A stretch of 64,000 nt of DNA, taken from NCBI GenBank assembly GCA_002633005.1, contig NMRA01000151.1, positions 414,400-478,399 on the forward strand. The letters run 5' to 3'. The stretch comes from Phoronis australis. Lineage: Eukaryota; Phoronida; Phoronidae. Shown here piece by piece: positions 1 to 11,028 of this stretch (positions are counted from its first letter, which is position 1; every line of letters starts with the position of its first letter). The position numbers were made by a program, and so were the translations under genes. The notes beneath the pieces are model-generated. The model made no database searches, had not been told where the DNA came from, and was given only the letters and a program-made list of their open reading frames with translations.

Positions 1-600
1 AATTGATTTTCTTGGAAAATCTTGGATAACATCTGTATCACTTTCAGCAACTTCACCTTTAGTACTACTGTTGGTGCCTTGAAACGTTGCTATGCCGTTC
101 TATGTCCTTTCAATTTTTTGGTCTGACACTTGGTCTTCTAGTCTACAGCACTCAGCAGTATACTGTGTAGGCTACCAGGAAATGCAGCTGTTTCAGCACA
201 AACGTTTGTGACACCTCTTCTTCTTTTTGAGCTACTGATCTAAAGAGTTCCACAGTCAATCAGCTTTCGTCAGGAAGCTTTCCTAAGCTTCTTTAGGCTC
301 TGACATCACAATTTTGTGCTGTTTGATAAACCTTGAATTATACAGGCATCACACTCCATGGAGCAGCCATATTGAAGTAACTAAGCACAACAATACAATC
401 TGGCTCTCTGATTGGTCAATTCAATAGAAAAGCGCCATCAAGTGGCAGGAATGTGCATCAAATTTTGTGAAACAAAAACACCTTTTTTTAAAAAATGTGC
501 AAGTGTAGACGTGGGAACTTTTTGGAATTTGATTTATAGGTATATTATCTAGCCACATAGAAAAAACTAGGTTGCCCCCCCAAAGTACTCACAAGGATGA
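1..600. other. Noncoding sequence at left edge
   Basis: No open frame or recognisable repeat end is seen here. The right part probably runs into the TTAA/THAP transposon copy that is recognisable from about 640 onward. Its left terminus was not found. Confidence 0.4.
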
Positions 601-639
601 ACGCTATGAGATCTGGCCCACCGACTACAGTACTATGCG

Positions 640-1125
640 CTTGTACGCGCAGAGTAATAATGTTTGTATATCTAAATAAAGATTCCCTTAACATCTGACC
701 ATAGGATATAAAATCGTGTTATAGTTTCACAAGAGCTTTCTGTCAAGAAACACTGAATTAGCACGTGCTCACTCAGGCGACCGCCAGGTCAATTTTATTA
801 CATCTAAAGCCGGTAACGCAATATGATTTATTCATTGTTAATTTCTCAAGACATTTTTGCTCACGAACAGTCCTGAGGCATTACAAATTGTATCTACCGA
901 GGTTATGGTGAGAATAATTCATGTTGAAACATAACAATACCGGCCACAGACACGCAGATATTTCTCGATCTCATACTAATGGTATTAACGGCGTACCTTT
1001 CGTTCTTCACTGCCGGAAACCACTTCCAAGGCATTTCGGGTTCTCGAGGAAATCGAAAAAATGATATACCCGCTTTCCTCGCAGCTTCATGGTTCGCACA
1101 AAGGGAAAATATAATCCACACCATA
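640..1125 (-). mobile_element. TTAA/THAP transposon copy A, left segment (Kolobok-like)
   Basis: This stretch is colinear with 59,340-60,050, the same family with intact ends. Shared blocks include the 'ctaaataaagattccc' stretch, the 'gctttctgtca' stretch and the THAP-coding part. Similarity stops near 1,125 and resumes near 4,615, so copy A appears interrupted by about 3.5 kb. The family assignment rests on the TTAA target site of the intact copy plus a THAP domain, a combination known for Kolobok transposons. Divergence is high and the copy is inactive. Confidence 0.6.
997..1124 (-). pseudogene. Decayed THAP zinc-finger domain of transposon copy A
   Basis: On the minus strand the frame reads a Cys followed by A-N-H-E-A-A-R-K-A-G-I-S-F-F-R-F-P-R-E and then P-W-K-W-F. 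This matches the N-terminal half of a THAP domain (second zinc Cys, hydrophobic-F-x-F-P block, invariant Trp). The same segment is present at 33,147-33,272 and 59,945-60,075, where the first zinc cysteine (C-I-V-x-A-C) is also visible. The first cysteine is lost in this copy and the downstream C-x2-H half is frameshifted. THAP domains bind DNA and in transposons recognise the element ends. This is a fragment and is not expected to be expressed. Confidence 0.6.
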
Positions 1126-4100
1126 CACTTTTCTTAATATTACCTCAATGCTAATCCAAAGCGAGGCTAACGCTGTTAAACTGCTTCCTGTTCACAGTCA
1201 CGCAGCCTTATCTGTGCTGGCTGGTCGTGACCTTACACTTGTCCCAAACATACATGTAATCTTTAGCTTTCTAAAATCTTAGTGTAAAAAGTCTTCATAG
1301 TCATCTGGCAAGGATAACCTATCCAAAGGGTACAAGCACTCCAGTGGAAGTTACAGAACTTCATTAAAATGTGAACACTTTTACAGGCTGTATAAACATT
1401 TTTCAGTTGTCGTTGAGCTGTCAGCTGGTCAGGCACAGTAACGCTACACAGTTTATTTCGTTGGATTTTTTGTTTTCCAAGAAGAATTCAAAGATAACAA
1501 CGGTGGTAAGACTACTGGCTTAATTATAGTTAAATATTCAGTGTTGTCAGTTTTATTTGTAAATTCATTAGATCATTTCGTCAGACATTGGTTCAATTAT
1601 TTGGGACATGGATTGAACACGGTGTTTCTCTCAATCCACATTGGCCTCTTGTTGTTTTTTTATATTTGGACAATTTAAAAACCGTGAACTAAGACATTAA
1701 TATTATTTTGCATTAATATTATTTAACACCTGAAGTACAAGGTGGGTCATTTTTCTTCAATTTCTATCTGTTGCCTGATTACCCTGCAAACAGACTTCAA
1801 CATATTTGATAGTGATGTTGTCACTGGCCCTAACCAAAGTTATTCTAGTCGAAAACTAACATGGCCAACAAGAGGTGTAGTCAGTGTTATGAGCCAAATG
1901 TACATTCTAATATGCTAATAAAAACAAATTTACATAGTAACATTACACTGGATCAGTCTTGTCATTTCTTGAAAAACCATATGTATGGTGTCATTCATTC
2001 ACAATAGGGTCTCTGAAGTTTGCTTAAAACATGTTGCTGTCCACAATTGATTTACTGAGCCAGTAATGTTAAAGGAAATTGAAGTGTATGTACCAGTGAT
2101 CGTCCTTGATGTGCCTAATGACTCTCCACACGTATTCTCGAACTGGCTATTTGTTATGTTTTTCTTATTTCCTCTGAAATGAAGGGATGTTCAGTTTTGA
2201 ACCCATATCACTGAGTATCTTATTTATTAATTATCTTTTATCAGCCGTCACATTGTCCCCTTGTTCTAGTTAGTCAGTTTAGTATAGTTACATTTGATAA
2301 TGAGTCAGTCTACAGTGACGATACAAATGTCACTGAGCCACGCGAAACTAAACCCAAATAGGGTTTTAAAGGCTGCGTAGAACATTTTGAGTTTGTCAGT
2401 AGTGAGCTTTGCTGTAGATTAGGCCTACCCCAGGTCAATATTTCTCTACTTACTCTTGATATTGAGCAATTGAAACGTTCTGACAAACTTTGCTTCAGCA
2501 ATCCTAATATAAATCTACAGAAAAACGAAAAGTTCATCAAGGGGACTAATACACTCAGGTCTGCAAACTCTGCTATACCACTGTATAACTTCCAATACAA
2601 CAAGTGGTTACATACTATTCATATATATATACACTCGTGTACTAAGAGAATATCTATGTGGTTAACATGAACTTTTCAAATTCAAAACATTTTAGTGTGT
2701 AAATATTATGAAAGTGAGGGGTTATACCTGGAGAAGTATTGTTTGCATCATTGCCTACGAGATGTGCAATACTTGTTTACAACAAACATCAGTGGAAGTT
2801 TGAATGCAGTTGTTTATGCGTATGCACCAAAAACGACAAGATATACACGAAACTTCACGAGGTTGCGTCATTCAGCCAATTCATTCAAGAACCTTGGGAC
2901 AAGGGAAATCCACGGTGAAGCCGGCAGAGGCATCAGGACTAACCGTGCCCGCAAACAGTGTCATATGAACATATTACTGAGAAAGATGGACCCCAGAAAG
3001 CGCTACCATGCCAAACGAAAGTCGACCCAAAAATACAAAAAGGCCAAGTACTATCTGAGGGAAAGGCTGGCCAACACAAAACTGTTTGACGGATCTGTTT
3101 ATAGTTCAAAAAACATTGTGTCTACTAGTGCCACTGACCACAGCTACAGACTCAGTTACTGGCTGTATTTTAGTCTAAACAATAACAGTTTAAGCAAAGG
3201 ACAACTGGAAAACAGAACATAAAGGCTCTTGATAGGACTACCATATACAGCAGGCATGATTTGTATCCCCAATGACCAGTGCATTCCCCATTATTTTTAG
3301 AAATTTGCCTGGAGTTGTTAATTTTGGGGGGTTCATAAGAAAGGTGAGAGAATTTAATACAGACAGGGTTATGACTGAGGTGGGAAAAGTGGTGGGACTG
3401 AGACAGCCGCGTGCCATGCAAGTAATAAGACAAGCGATAAGCCTATACTCTGACATATTTCCCTCGAAATTTAACACCGTGAACACCGTATCCCTTCTTA
3501 TTTACAGGACCTGTACACAGCTGACACTGTCCCACAGGGTGAGACTTTAAAGATGGGGTTCCTTTTAGATTATGGGAATCCTGGAAATTTAAGGGTGCTT
3601 GGAAGAATGCACTGGCCATGGCAGAGAGGGGGTTGTTGTACATGTAAAAGCATATTTTGCGGTTGTATATAATTGTACTGTAGCACAGTTTTGCTGATGA
3701 ACTTTAACGTGTCATTTGAAATGCATTAATGATTGTCTGAAGTTAATCGCAAGCACCACATCCACACCCAGCTGCCGGGCTCCTGTGCCACCAGCTGGTC
3801 CAAGTGCACAGTCACACACAATTCTTTCTTCAATTTTTACAAAAAATGAACATAATAGTCAACAAAAACTATAGTCCAGACTTTGATTTGTGAGAGAAGA
3901 ATTAGTGCCAAAACTTGGAAACATTTCAAAGTTGAAATTTCGCCATTTCTTTTAAGGAGTTACAGAACAGTTCTCACTGGGTTTTGCCCAGCAAAACACA
4001 CGTCACTTGATTTGTCACCTTTGCTTCACTCTGCCGCAAACTGGATGCAAAGAATGACATGTTCTCAGTAATTTCACATAAAAGGCCCTTCAGATGAGAA

Positions 4101-4614
4101 CAGAAACTTTACTGTGTCTTGTATTTTTGGCCTTTTCATTCCTACTGAAAAGCAACGCACTTTCCTCCCAAAAAACATCACTTCCCAGCCGATGCACGAC
4201 TAAAGCTAAAATTAAATTCTGAAAGCAAATTTCCTACTGATTCCGAAAATGTGGTCAAAAAGTACTGTCAACCAAGTAGTTTTTGACAATTGAGGGCTAC
4301 CCGAAATCGCAGCCAATTTCTCAGTCTCAACCCAGCAATGCACAATTGCAACCGGGGGCCGCAATCTTGAAGAACAGCTACAGCCAAACAAGTGGTCTCT
4401 TTTCGTTTTCAACATGTTCACAAACACAAACAAACCACATTCACTGATCATACATGTAATGCCTACCTACAAAATACCCCAAACTTGGCTTATCCCAAAT
4501 TTTTAATATTTTGGGAGTGCAAATTAGCCGTGGTAGCAGCCTTACTGTTCAGTGTCACCTTAACAGTACTAGCCTCCTTCTGGGGTTGGAATGTGAGTCA
4601 TGCATAAATTTTGT
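1126..4614. mobile_element. About 3.5 kb insertion within transposon copy A
   Basis: The two halves of copy A (to about 1,125 and from about 4,615) are contiguous in the related copies at 33.1 kb and 60.0 kb, so the intervening DNA is inferred to be an insertion. It contains the open frame at 2,695-3,222. No clear terminal repeats or target duplication were found, so its class is unknown. The rest of the segment (1,130-2,690 and 3,230-4,610) holds no supported gene. Confidence 0.4.
2695..3222 (+). CDS. Unidentified 175-codon open frame (possible transposon protein fragment)
   Basis: A continuous frame of 175 codons in AT-rich DNA, beginning at a GTG, so its true start or upstream exon is unknown. 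The middle is strongly basic (R-A-R-K-Q and D-P-R-K-R-Y-H-A-K-R-K-S-T-Q-K-Y-K-K-A-K-Y), followed by a short polar tail. No catalytic motif is visible. Lys/Arg/Tyr-rich stretches of this kind occur in N-terminal parts of some transposon-encoded proteins (for example Helitron-associated ORFs), but the resemblance is only compositional. It lies inside the inferred 3.5 kb insertion, which favours a mobile-element origin. It could also be a chance frame. Confidence 0.3.
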   Translation: MCKYYESEGLYLEKYCLHHCLRDVQYLFTTNISGSLNAVVYAYAPKTTRYTRNFTRLRHSANSFKNLGTREIHGEAGRGIRTNRARKQCHMNILLRKMDPRKRYHAKRKSTQKYKKAKYYLRERLANTKLFDGSVYSSKNIVSTSATDHSYRLSYWLYFSLNNNSLSKGQLENRT

Positions 4615-4806
4615 GAAAGGCCTATAGCGGCACCCACTCAGTTAAAGAATAACTGACGTCGCTACGTCGTGTAGCCTACTCACCTGAGATACAGGTTAAC
4701 GAAACACCTTTCGGCCAGGTGAGATGGACTGTATATAAAGTGATGTGGATATAGACCGATTAAGACGGTAACGAAAGTAATTAAATCGCATGGCATTCTC
4801 CTTTAA
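4615..4806 (-). mobile_element. TTAA/THAP transposon copy A, right end
   Basis: This segment matches 60,065-60,238 and 33,275-33,359: 'atagcggcac', 'ctgacgtcgct', the 'ggtgag' block, 'attaagacggta' and the terminal TGGCATTCTCCT followed by TTAA at 4,803-4,806. It is the right terminus of the copy whose left part lies at 640-1,125. Confidence 0.65.
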
Positions 4807-7729
4807 TTACGACTGTGGAGTTTCTGCATACTGAGTAGGATCCGACTCTGCTTATTCGCCGAAGACGCTGGGGCGGGAAGGTCGAGTTTGTACGCCCTCC
4901 GACACTTAAAGTCTGGAGATATGGCGAGATCTTACTCAACACATGTTTCACATATGGCTTGATTCATCCCCATCACCATACCTGTCTTCATAATACTAGT
5001 CAATCTCGCTCTTTAAAAGGGAAATGTATTTTATTCTGAATAAATTTTCATAGTATTCTATGAGCTGTTGATTAATTTCACAAATAATTCAACAGCAAAA
5101 AGTAAACTTATATTCTCTAACGAAGCTAAAAAATTCACCCGCTTGGAGCGCAGCTTCTCGTGACGTATTTAGTGGGGGTGAAGACAGTGTCCTATTTTAG
5201 CGTGCAGTGAAGTGGCGTTCTTCAAATTGTCGGAATAAGAAATTTTAGTGTGCAATGTCGGGTCACCATGTATACCTGTTTGAACCGGGGCAACACAAAG
5301 TGATACCTAGTCGTCGTCATCGTCAGACGAAAATTTGCCGGTGTAACGAGTCCACATCAACAATTATACTGGTGTGACTGTGGGCAGTGAGTGTGGAATC
5401 TAGCAAGCCAGCCAACTGTCAGCCGATACTCAGGTCTGTAAACTTGAAGGGTTGGTTACGTACAGACTATAGCCGTATGAAGAATATCGTACCACCGTGT
5501 GTTGAGCTCGTTAGACCCCGAAATTTCACACAGGCCGTTGAGTACCCGGGTATAGTTAACATATGCTCGTCACCACCTCGTCGTAAATCAACATGTAGAG
5601 CTAACGAACAGGCGGGGATGCATGCAAAATCAACCGACACCCACCTTGTTCTTTGCAGCCCTATAAGTGGAAAACAATCAAACAAACGTCATTTTCTAGC
5701 ATAATTCGCAACCTTTTGTAACAAAGAAAAGTGTCGCCCGTTTCAAAAACAGCACGCTGGTGACACGGCGCAAGCGCCATTTCCTAAAATTTTGCGACGT
5801 CTTTCGGGAGATGATGACGGCTTCGCAGCCGCAAGGTTTGCTCTAAAATTCAGTTTGCTGGTATTAATATACTAAAACTTGTAACGAAATGAAATAAATT
5901 CCTATAAGAACAGTTGATAAAAGAATCGGGGGAAAAGAAACTGGTCAGGCTCAGGTGACAATCGTCGAAAGCCGACTCCAGAGAACGCATTACAATTTCA
6001 GCAGCAGCCGATTAACGACAGAACAATAATTTTTTAAACACCGGTAAATAAGTCAGTTTACTCAAGGAAGAGAGTAGTTTTAATAACACTAATTTAGAGT
6101 CGGATTTTATTTGTCCATTTTTTACCCAGATCGGCGCAAACCTGTATAAGGCTAGGGAAACTGATGGAATGCGATGACCACCCCCTTAGAAGACACCTTT
6201 TTAGAAGAGTTTGAACAACCAGGTGCCATACAAAAAGGCATGACGAATCTTTTACAGCACTGTGGCAAACAGTGAAAAAATAAGAACGGCTGATACAATG
6301 ATAAAATACGATGTAATCTCTTCACAATGTGGCACAGACCAATATGTGATCATAGATACTTGTTATGTGATAAGCAATCGAGGCCCCACCATGAAGCCAC
6401 GTTACTAAAATATCAGCCAATCAGCGATCGCCGTGAGGATTTCAGTCTTTTGACTATGAATGAGCTTTTCTTTAGCGCACAACTCGGGCAAATTATATGA
6501 CATTTATTTGTATGTTAGAACCAGTTAACTACTGCATTACTTTTACTACAGTGCCTTTTTATGTCTTCGTAACTTACAAAATCACTGCTATACGCCATTC
6601 CATATGCGCACTCAATTGATGAACATCATCCGCTGATGATAACAAATAGAGGAAAACCACAAAATAATTATTTTTTCTTTAAAAGTCAAACTCCTTCATT
6701 TATTTTCCAAAACATGTGATTTTTAATTGGATTTTGTGTTACAAAATTGTCATACACAGTTTAAAACCTCACAAAGTGCAAAAATGTATTGTTATAACGC
6801 TTTCAAGGCAAAGACAACCTTTTTCATGCCATTTGTAGTAAAACTACGGTTTGTTGAATATTATCCCAGACATATTTTTCAATTAATTACGGATTCTTGT
6901 AATTTAAATAATTAGTCGTGCCCTACTCCGGGAGTGATGTTTAGTGAATTTCTCGCCATTTTGTTTCAACGTTCGAGTTTATTGTGAGAATCTGTTCCAC
7001 TGTTGTTTTCGTTCTGGTTTCCTAAAATAGTCATCACCGCTTCCCATCGACGAGTATTCTACGACAAGCTAAGTCGTTAGAGAACTCAATTACCTTGGAT
7101 TTAGGGATCGTTTAGTTTGTAGTACCCTGAAAATGACTGGAGTCAGCAACTCATACAGTGTATCACAGTGACGTGAGTGACGGCCTTTTCATTGGCGACG
7201 AACTGCCCTCCTCACCGCATTCCTTCTATACTCTATCTTGTTGGTAGCCTAAAATCTGCTATTTTGCGACACAGTCTTTACCTCAAGTTCGGCGAATCAG
7301 CAGCGTTTCCTGCGTTATTTTCCAGTGCTGAGATCCTCTTGGCCCTTCGGTCAGCATTTATCTACATATGGTATGACACCATAGCTGGTACTTTATCTTG
7401 AAATATTAACCTAAAATGTCATTACTCGGCGAGCAGATGTTACTCCGTACGCTTCAAAGACTAATTACGCAAATACCGTAAATGTTTCATTGAGCTTCAA
7501 ACTCTATGTACCCGGTACAATGTGCATACGTGCATGCTCTCACATGTAATGCACAGACGTGAAGTAGGGTTTTGTTGAAAGCAGCTGTTATTACTTCTTC
7601 ATTAGATTTTAAAGTTAGTAAAATGCCAGATACTAATGGCCAGTCCAAATATAGAGTGCTTCATATGATTGTTGCAGAATTCCCCACTGTCGGCAGCCTT
7701 GTTCTTTTCCAAGTTACATGATTATCTGC
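4807..7729. other. Noncoding sequence, no feature recognised
   Basis: Open frames in this stretch (for example 5,387-5,704) show no domain, no conserved motif and no supporting splice context, and both strands are open in overlapping positions. No RNA gene or transposon terminus was recognised. Confidence 0.5.
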
Positions 7730-8191
7730 ACTGAGAACTGTCAGCAGTTTCGTGTTGTCGAATTATCCACGTTTCTGCATAAGGTTGTGGGTTGAACACA
7801 GAAAGCGAAGGACCACTGACCTTGCCAAACAGTGACTGGAGGTAGCTTCTAATAGCAAAAAAGAGGGTTTGTCTGTTACTATCCGAGACATTTCGCTGAA
7901 TCCTCGTTCAAAGTCAGCTGTACTGCAAGGAAGTCTTAATGCAAAGGTCCAGTTGTCGCAGAGCACTTGGTAGGTTGTCTACTCTACTGAACCGCGTCCC
8001 CCATTCCTACGAACTCGGGCATTCTTCTGATTGCCGTTGTGGCAACCCGCCCAAACCGATCGCAAATACACCTGACTTTGTGCTCGCCACATTTTAGTCC
8101 CGGATCCCATCGGCCACGTTTGGGGGTCCAAGATGCCCAGAATAGCGCTGCTCATCGTCGTTAAGTCAACGCCACTCCAAGTTCGCAACAA
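7730..8191 (-). pseudogene. hAT-family transposase fossil (C-terminal dimerisation region)
   Basis: The minus strand at about 7,966-7,763 reads L-P-C-S-T-A-D-F-E-R-G-F-S-E-M-S-R-I. This is the classic hAT C-terminal dimerisation motif (P-x-S-x-A-x-x-E-R-x-F-S-x-M). A shift of one base near 7,800 continues it as S-V-F-N-P-Q-P-Y-A-E-T-W-I, the usual end of this domain, so a frameshift is present. Upstream on the same strand (8,191-7,979) an I-L-D-P-Q-T-W-P segment in another frame resembles the part that precedes this domain in the family. Only the C-terminal part is recognisable and it is broken. hAT transposases move DNA by a cut-and-paste reaction; this copy cannot. Confidence 0.6.
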
Positions 8192-8219
8192 CGTTTTGAA
8201 TAAATTGTCCAGGATATAT

Positions 8220-8440
8220 GGTCACGTGCGCCGGAATATTCGGCAACAATGCTGTCGCTACTGTATCAAGACTACGCCCCACTATACCGTCACTTTGGCC
8301 CCTACTGTGCGTAGGTACTACGTTACGATGTAAAAAAGTAGTTAAGTGCGCCTACGCCCACTATAACGTTACTTACGGTGCGTAGGCGCTATGTTTAAAT
8401 ACCAAAAGATGTTTATGTGCGCCTACGTGCACCGAAGCCT
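8220..8440. repeat. Inverted/tandem 'gcgcctacg' repeat cluster
   Basis: Several copies of a GTGCGCCTACG-type motif alternate with its reverse complement over about 220 bp. A perfect 10-bp inverted pair, GCGCCTACGC at 8,348-8,357 and GCGTAGGCGC at 8,380-8,389, encloses a 22-nt loop. Related motifs lie at about 8,307 and 8,418. It is probably part of a MITE or a decayed palindromic repeat. Confidence 0.55.
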
Positions 8441-8444
8441 TACA

Positions 8445-9884
8445 ACAGCGGTGGTGTATTCAATGACGGTCCTTACACATTTTTGGATAAATGATTATAC
8501 TTTAATTTTGCCGTGGGTCATAAAGCTGGACAGTTTGATGGTGTGGCAGGATGTCGTCAAAAAACTCCGAGAAGTGGGGGTAGTCCTCCAAGAGCTGGAC
8601 AATTGACAGGTACCATGTGTGCTGTCAGCAGCACAAAGCATTGGATTAAATTCTTTTACAAGATAAACGTTTCACTTTTTAATTTTATTTCACGGGTATA
8701 GGTAAATACTAGATAAAACTCACTGCTCAGAAATCGAATTTACGCAAAGTAACTGGCATAACACAAATGGAAACAGTAGAAAACAATGATATTTACATGC
8801 ATAGATACTTATTACACACTTAAAGACGCAATTGCAAGTAGTTAGTCGGAAGTTACGTAAATACATCTGTCAACTTTTCATTTGTGATTGCAAAACAAAC
8901 ACTCAGAAACCAGATGTCACCTTTCCCTGTAAAATACAACAACATAAGTTTATCACCCAGAAATGTACTCAGAAATATTTACGTAAGAATGACATCTAAA
9001 AGAAATTGTGCATCCTGCTTACAATAAGAATCAAGACAAATATACTCGCTTCCCATCAAAAAGGGGCATGTATATTTACCAGCTATGCTAATTACAGCTT
9101 AAACAAACAAACATATCATTGTTTGACCTGTATTAGTATCCAATCAAACACCTCAAAACGGGACGGAGAATGGTGAAACAGAGCAGTGATTGAGAAATAA
9201 GCCGAGCATTGCCATATTCTATCGAGAAGATCGTGAGATATGCGTGTTCACATGTATTTCATGCTAATTAGGAGCTAGCTTGCAAATGATGGTAAATGAG
9301 ATTAGCATTGTTTGCCCTGCACTGTATGCCACAATCAGTACAACTCATCGAGATGTTGTCGATTTCTTTAAAACTTGCTGTAAAATTTACCTTATTTCAA
9401 TTTCAACACTTAGTTCCTGGATTATTTCCATATTATACTGACAAAAATGGGCTATATTTCAGGACATAGAAAAGTGATAAGACTGCCGGTCAATCCCGTA
9501 AGATTAAGCATTGTGTATTATGTTAGAGGGCCGTAAGGAGAAGGGAAGTGTATTTAAGATCAAAGTGGCGTACATGATTCGAGTTTTATATAGATGCTTA
9601 CCATGCAAAAGAAGGACTTGTCCAGTACTTAGTATGAGTTTCACGAACGTGGAATCCTAAACAACACGCATGGGCAGCATACGGGCCCGTGATTCAATGA
9701 AATGCCTCGATACTCCATTCAAACGCATGCATTACGGTCACGAGTTCAGAAGGACACGCAATCCTTTTACATCATTCAAAATGTGATCGGGCAGAATCTC
9801 GCCATCAGCTCGAGGACTGTAGTGCTAGGCGTTAAGCTTTGTGAGTTTGCGTGGCATTAATTGATTTCTCCCACATGCTTACAG
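8445..9884. other. Noncoding sequence upstream of the first Ig exon
   Basis: No signal-peptide exon or promoter could be recognised. The stretch ends in a usable splice acceptor (pyrimidine-rich tract then TTACAG) at 9,884. Confidence 0.4.
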
Positions 9885-10199
9885 AGGGTCCTAATCAACT
9901 TCAAATGAACGGAGCCGGGGGAACATACAGCCAGAAAACAGCTACATTTGCAACTTATGAGAGGTCTTCCAGCACACTCACATGTACAACGGATGTAACT
10001 TTCCCTAGCGCATATTTCACCGAAAGTGCAGAATTTGCAATGAGAAAACGTCCCAAAGAACACACTGGGGACACCTACAAGAAGACCTATATGTTCACGG
10101 CACAACGATCCATGAATAAGAAGAACTTCTCCTGCACTGCTACCAACCAATGGCAACCGACAAATAAAAAAACAAAAGACGTCACTGTCGTCGTTTATT
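9885..10199 (+). CDS. Ig-like domain exon 1 (phase 1-1)
   Basis: A 315-nt exon between a TTACAG acceptor and a GTACGT donor encodes one Ig-like domain of about 104 residues. It starts with the split codon and G-P-N-Q-L. The disulfide cysteines are Cys33 (in C-T-T-D-V-T-F-P) and Cys83 (in F-S-C-T-A-T-N), preceded by the F-T-A-Q-R-S-M-N-K-K block shared with later exons. The position 13 residues after Cys33, normally Trp, is Glu here. Phe44 or Phe50 may fill the core. The exon begins with AG, so it would create a TAG stop after any exon ending in T. Its upstream partner must therefore end in another base. It may be the first Ig domain of a separate gene, since the next Ig exon is 21 kb away. 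Confidence 0.8.
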
Positions 10200-10749
10200 G
10201 TACGTATTGTTAACTGACACACTAAACCAATGCAATATAATGGTGTACAATTTTGTCAGCTGAAACGTTCTCGATTTACCTTTCTGTCTTTGGAGTTTTC
10301 AGCAGGCAATCCTTGTCGAATTCACGTCCATTGTGCGTTTAGCCATATGTAAACGTGCGTGTGGTGCCCCGAATGTCTTCGTAAGGTATTTCTCCGTGGC
10401 TTGAGAGCTTACTAATGGTGTGCGTTGGAGTGGGTTTCAGTCTTTAAAAGGTGTGACAAGTTATATTTATGGCTGGGAATTTCAAGCAAACAGTAAGTTG
10501 GTGCGTTTATGTTATTTGAAGTAACATAAGTCAGTTCACAGTTTTAGGACTTGTAAAAATAATAACTCGGCGATTATCATTCATTTTACATTAACTTTTA
10601 GTGTTTTCAGATAGTTGTTTTCTTTACTCGTTTAAGTAGAATTTCCACATTGTAAAAGCACTTCTCTTGCTAGATACATTATATTCCTTATTTACATATC
10701 CATTTGTTCTAAGTTTGTAATTGTTCATTGCAGAAACACGAATCAGTGA
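10200..10749. other. Intron-like gap after Ig exon 1
   Basis: This stretch is AT-rich with no recognised domain. A good acceptor-like sequence (AT-rich tract then TTCATTGCAG) ends at 10,733, but the frames that follow it close quickly, so an exon here is not established. Confidence 0.35.
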
Positions 10750-11028
10750 TGCCAAGTTTTAAAAGTAAAACTGAAGTTTTTACTCACGTTTTATTTTGAC
10801 GATAACCAACCAAAAGAGCGACATATGACTCTCAAATTGAAGAAATTGAATCAGTTACCTTTGCCTTCAAAAAGTGACGATGAGATCCCAACATCCAAGC
10901 CCCAACAGAACGATCATATACTACAAATCCAGGCATATGAAAAGATCATAGACGATGAAACCGTCATTGAAGAAAAGCTAGAAGATCAAAGAGCTCTTAT
11001 AAAGCCAACAAACACTGATATTATGTAA
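10750..11028 (+). CDS. Candidate terminal exon, acidic/charged tail (unproven)
   Basis: An open frame of about 92 codons ends at TAA (11,026-11,028). It contains an internal ATG at 10,825. The C-terminal 67 residues are polar and charged (K-S-D-D-E-I-P-T-S-K-P, then Q-A-Y-E-K-I-I-D-D-E and I-E-E-K-L-E-D-Q-R). They have no hydrophobic segment or cysteine, and one Tyr-x-x-Ile motif. Composition and its position 0.55 kb after Ig exon 1 would fit the cytoplasmic tail of an Ig receptor. No in-frame acceptor was found: after the AG at 10,733 the frame meets TGA at 10,747. No transmembrane exon is seen between the two. It could be an unrelated frame. Confidence 0.25.
   Translation, partial: CQVLKVKLKFLLTFYFDDNQPKERHMTLKLKKLNQLPLPSKSDDEIPTSKPQQNDHILQIQAYEKIIDDETVIEEKLEDQRALIKPTNTDIM

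Noticed and set aside
5387-5704. Overlapping open frames on both strands near 5.4-5.7 kb
   Set aside because: No domain, no hydrophobic or repeat pattern, and both strands open at once in a slightly GC-richer patch.
10734-10749. Exon starting at the good acceptor at 10,733
   Set aside because: All three frames close within 22 codons, or give a stop before the charged tail frame, so the acceptor cannot feed that frame as read.
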